Positions 4,805-6,526 of a stretch of 6,526 bases of DNA are shown one piece after another. The translations under genes were made by a program, and so were the position numbers. A model generated the notes under the pieces. It saw nothing but the letters and a program-made list of their open reading frames with translations, did no database searches and had not been told where the DNA came from. Every line of letters begins with the position of its first letter. Within the stretch, counting starts at the first letter, position 1. Source of the DNA: DSBG01 sp049975365 (GTDB lineage: Bacteria > Desulfobacterota > Desulfomonilia > UBA1062). The DNA is taken from NCBI GenBank assembly GCA_049975365.1, contig JBNGDS010000112.1, forward strand, positions 1 through 6,526, read 5' to 3'.

Positions 4805-6469
4805 ATGCCGCACACCCGTGCTCCCCTCACCGACGAGGAGAGGCAGTTCTATTCCGTTCTGAACACAGACAGCATCGAATTTCTGAGGACCCGGTACAAC
4901 TCGACCAACCGCTGGGTCATCGCAGACATGATCCGGCGCAGCAGGTACCACTTTCCAAACAAGAAAGCGCTCATTTTCCAGGATACGACGCTGACCTATG
5001 CACAGCTAGAAGAGGAGTGCAACAAGGTGGCCAATGCCCTGATCGAAATCGGCGTGAAAAAGTACGACCGGGTGGCCATCCTGGCCCACAACACCCTACA
5101 CCACGTGCTCACCTGGTTCGGGTGTGCAAAGGCAGGGGCTGTGTACCTGGCCATCAACTACATGCTCAACGGGCAGGAGATTTCCTTCTGCATCAACCAC
5201 TCGGAGAGCACGGTCTTCATCATAGAGGATTCGCTCTATCCCAAGGTCAAGGACGTGCTCCACGAGATGCCGAGCGTGAAGACATTCATCTGGTCCGACC
5301 AGGGGGAGGGGAGGCCATGCCCGGATGCACGGTTCAGGATGTTCGATGATTGGTACATGAACTGTCCGGCCCAGGAGCCGGATGTGATCCTCCACATCGA
5401 AGACCCGGTGCAGATGACCTACACCAGCGGGACAGAGTCCCTGCCCAAGGGCGTGATCGCAAACAACCAGTCCCTGATGGCGCAGTACATGGGGTGCATC
5501 ATCGACGGCCGGTACGGGAGCAGCGACATCAGTGTGAACGCGCTTCCGCTCTATCACTGCGCGCAGCGAGACGTGTTCATGAACCCGGTGTTCTGGGTGG
5601 GCGGGACCAACATCCTCACCACGCCCGACATCCCCACGATCCTGAAGAATCTCTCCGAGCACACGGCTACCATGTTCTTTGCACCGCCCACGGTCTGGAT
5701 CGGGATTCTCAGGCACCCGGATTTCGAGACGCTTGATCTGAGCCACCTGAAGAAGTGCTACTACGGTGCATCCATCATGCCGGTGGAGATCCTCAAAGAG
5801 ATCATGGAAAAGATCCCCGGATGCGAGGTGTACAATTACTACGGACAGACAGAACTCGCACCGTACCACACCATCCTGAAGGCAGAGGATGCCATGACAA
5901 AGCTGGGCTCTGCCGGCATGGGTGGGCTGAACATGGAGACCAGGCTCGAGGACGACGAGGGCGCTGAGATTGTCCAGACCGGGTGCGCAGGAGAAATCTG
6001 CGGCAGAGGGCCCCATGCCATGATGTTCTACTTCAAGGAGCCGGACAAGACCGAGGATGTGATGCGGGGCGGATGGTTTCACTCGGGTGACCTGGGTGTG
6101 CTGGATGAAGACAGGTACATCGAGGTGGTGGACCGCAAGAAGGACATGGTCAAGACCGGCGGCGAGAACGTGTCTTCGAGGGAAGTGGAGGAAGTCATCT
6201 ACCTGGACAAGCGGGTCCAGGAAGTTGCGGTGATCGGGGTGATGCACCCCAAGTGGGTGGAGGCGGTGGTGGCTGTCATTGTTCCCAAAAAGGGGGCCAA
6301 GATCACGGAGCAGGAGATCAAGGAGCTGGCAAAAGAGAATCTCGCCCGGTTCAAGGTGCCCCAGAGGATCGTGTTCGTGGATCAGCTTCCCAAGACCCCG
6401 ACGGGCAAGATTCTCAAGCGCGACCTGCGGGATGCGTACAAGGAGCTCTTTGAGAAGGAAGTGGCGTAG
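4805..6469 (+). CDS. AMP-forming acyl-CoA ligase (fatty-acyl-CoA synthetase-like)
   Basis: A 554-residue class I adenylate-forming enzyme: it activates a carboxylic acid with ATP to an acyl-AMP, then forms the CoA thioester, in the cytoplasm or at the membrane face. Core motifs appear in order: the P-loop-like YTSGTESLPKGV (206-217), NYYGQTE (344-350), GWFHSGDLG (423-431, aspartate D429 for ATP ribose), DRKKDMVKTGGENV (443-456, hinge region) and PKTPTGKILKRDLRD (529-543), with the catalytic lysine K535. The ligase is therefore complete and probably active. Start choice: ATG 4805 has GAGGAGGG (4793-4800) four bases upstream; a TTG 22 codons earlier would overlap the promoter. The P-loop has ES where TG is commonest, a variant I recall from fatty-acyl-CoA synthetases. 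The substrate cannot be read from sequence: medium- or long-chain fatty acid is the default, an aromatic acid an alternative. No beta-oxidation gene is adjacent. Confidence 0.9.
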   Translation: MPHTRAPLTDEERQFYSVLNTDSIEFLRTRYNSTNRWVIADMIRRSRYHFPNKKALIFQDTTLTYAQLEEECNKVANALIEIGVKKYDRVAILAHNTLHHVLTWFGCAKAGAVYLAINYMLNGQEISFCINHSESTVFIIEDSLYPKVKDVLHEMPSVKTFIWSDQGEGRPCPDARFRMFDDWYMNCPAQEPDVILHIEDPVQMTYTSGTESLPKGVIANNQSLMAQYMGCIIDGRYGSSDISVNALPLYHCAQRDVFMNPVFWVGGTNILTTPDIPTILKNLSEHTATMFFAPPTVWIGILRHPDFETLDLSHLKKCYYGASIMPVEILKEIMEKIPGCEVYNYYGQTELAPYHTILKAEDAMTKLGSAGMGGLNMETRLEDDEGAEIVQTGCAGEICGRGPHAMMFYFKEPDKTEDVMRGGWFHSGDLGVLDEDRYIEVVDRKKDMVKTGGENVSSREVEEVIYLDKRVQEVAVIGVMHPKWVEAVVAVIVPKKGAKITEQEIKELAKENLARFKVPQRIVFVDQLPKTPTGKILKRDLRDAYKELFEKEVA

Positions 6470-6490
6470 AGGAGGAGAGAATTCTTCACT

Positions 6491-6526
6491 AGGCTCTGCC
6501 AAGTGCTTCGGGATTGACTCGCTCCA
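6491..6526 (+). repeat. Right-half fragment of the palindromic repeat at the window edge
   Basis: GGCTCTGCCAAGTGCTTCGG (6492-6511) and the following nine bases are identical to 4088-4116. It begins 21 bp after the acyl-CoA ligase stop and runs off the right edge, so its end is not visible. Like the 4087-4124 copy it lacks the left half. Confidence 0.75.

Noticed and set aside
5096..6502. Open frame of 468 codons antisense to the acyl-CoA ligase
   Set aside because: It lies opposite a gene with all ligase motifs. The product is rich in His, Leu and Arg without domains, as expected for a shadow of a GC-rich gene.

Overview
The window looks like a chromosomal stretch of a moderately GC-rich, probably Gram-negative bacterium. 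The zinc-ribbon protein opening (MKCPKCGYISYDYLDRC), the style of the UDP-glucose dehydrogenase and an isolated acyl-CoA ligase are reminiscent of Desulfobacterota (former Deltaproteobacteria). That placement comes from remembered family style, not from a search. Conserved housekeeping genes alternate here with toxin-antitoxin modules and short non-coding repeats.

Layout. Positions 1-1363 (minus strand) hold an AbiE-type toxin-antitoxin pair in which the nucleotidyltransferase toxin AbiEii comes first and the AbiEi antitoxin second, joined by an ATGA overlap; the antitoxin runs off the left edge. A candidate promoter with a 16-bp inverted repeat over its spacer and -10 box lies just upstream. 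Positions 1413-1690 are non-coding: an 11-bp-arm hairpin, three degenerate units at exact 25-bp spacing that resemble an insertion-sequence end, and a fragment of the repeat family found later. Positions 1751-2106 (plus) carry a Phd/YefM-type antitoxin overlapped by a 27-codon stub that begins like a PIN-domain (VapC) toxin and then stops, so this module looks as if it has lost its toxin. Convergent to it is a full-length UDP-glucose 6-dehydrogenase (2115-3464, minus). Upstream of that, on the same strand, are tRNA-Phe(GAA) (3574-3649) and a small zinc-ribbon acidic protein (3685-3972). The tRNA appears to have its own promoter, whose -35 hexamer overlaps the zinc-ribbon stop codon.

Positions 4037-4700 hold no credible gene. 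They contain an array of a palindromic repeat about 123-132 bp long (ends GTCATTGCGAG / CTCGCAATGAC), with two full copies, one shortened copy, several half copies, and a pair of inverted REP-like hairpins. Other pieces of the same repeat lie at 1630-1682 and at the right edge (6491-6526). Positions 4805-6469 (plus) encode a complete AMP-forming acyl-CoA ligase behind its own candidate promoter.

The genes do not form one pathway. Nothing here is convincingly a new multi-gene system. The points most worth checking are the reversed AbiE order with its operator, the toxin-less Phd antitoxin, the repeat family, and a 9-bp inverted repeat that could mask the 5' acceptor strand of tRNA-Phe in read-through transcripts.
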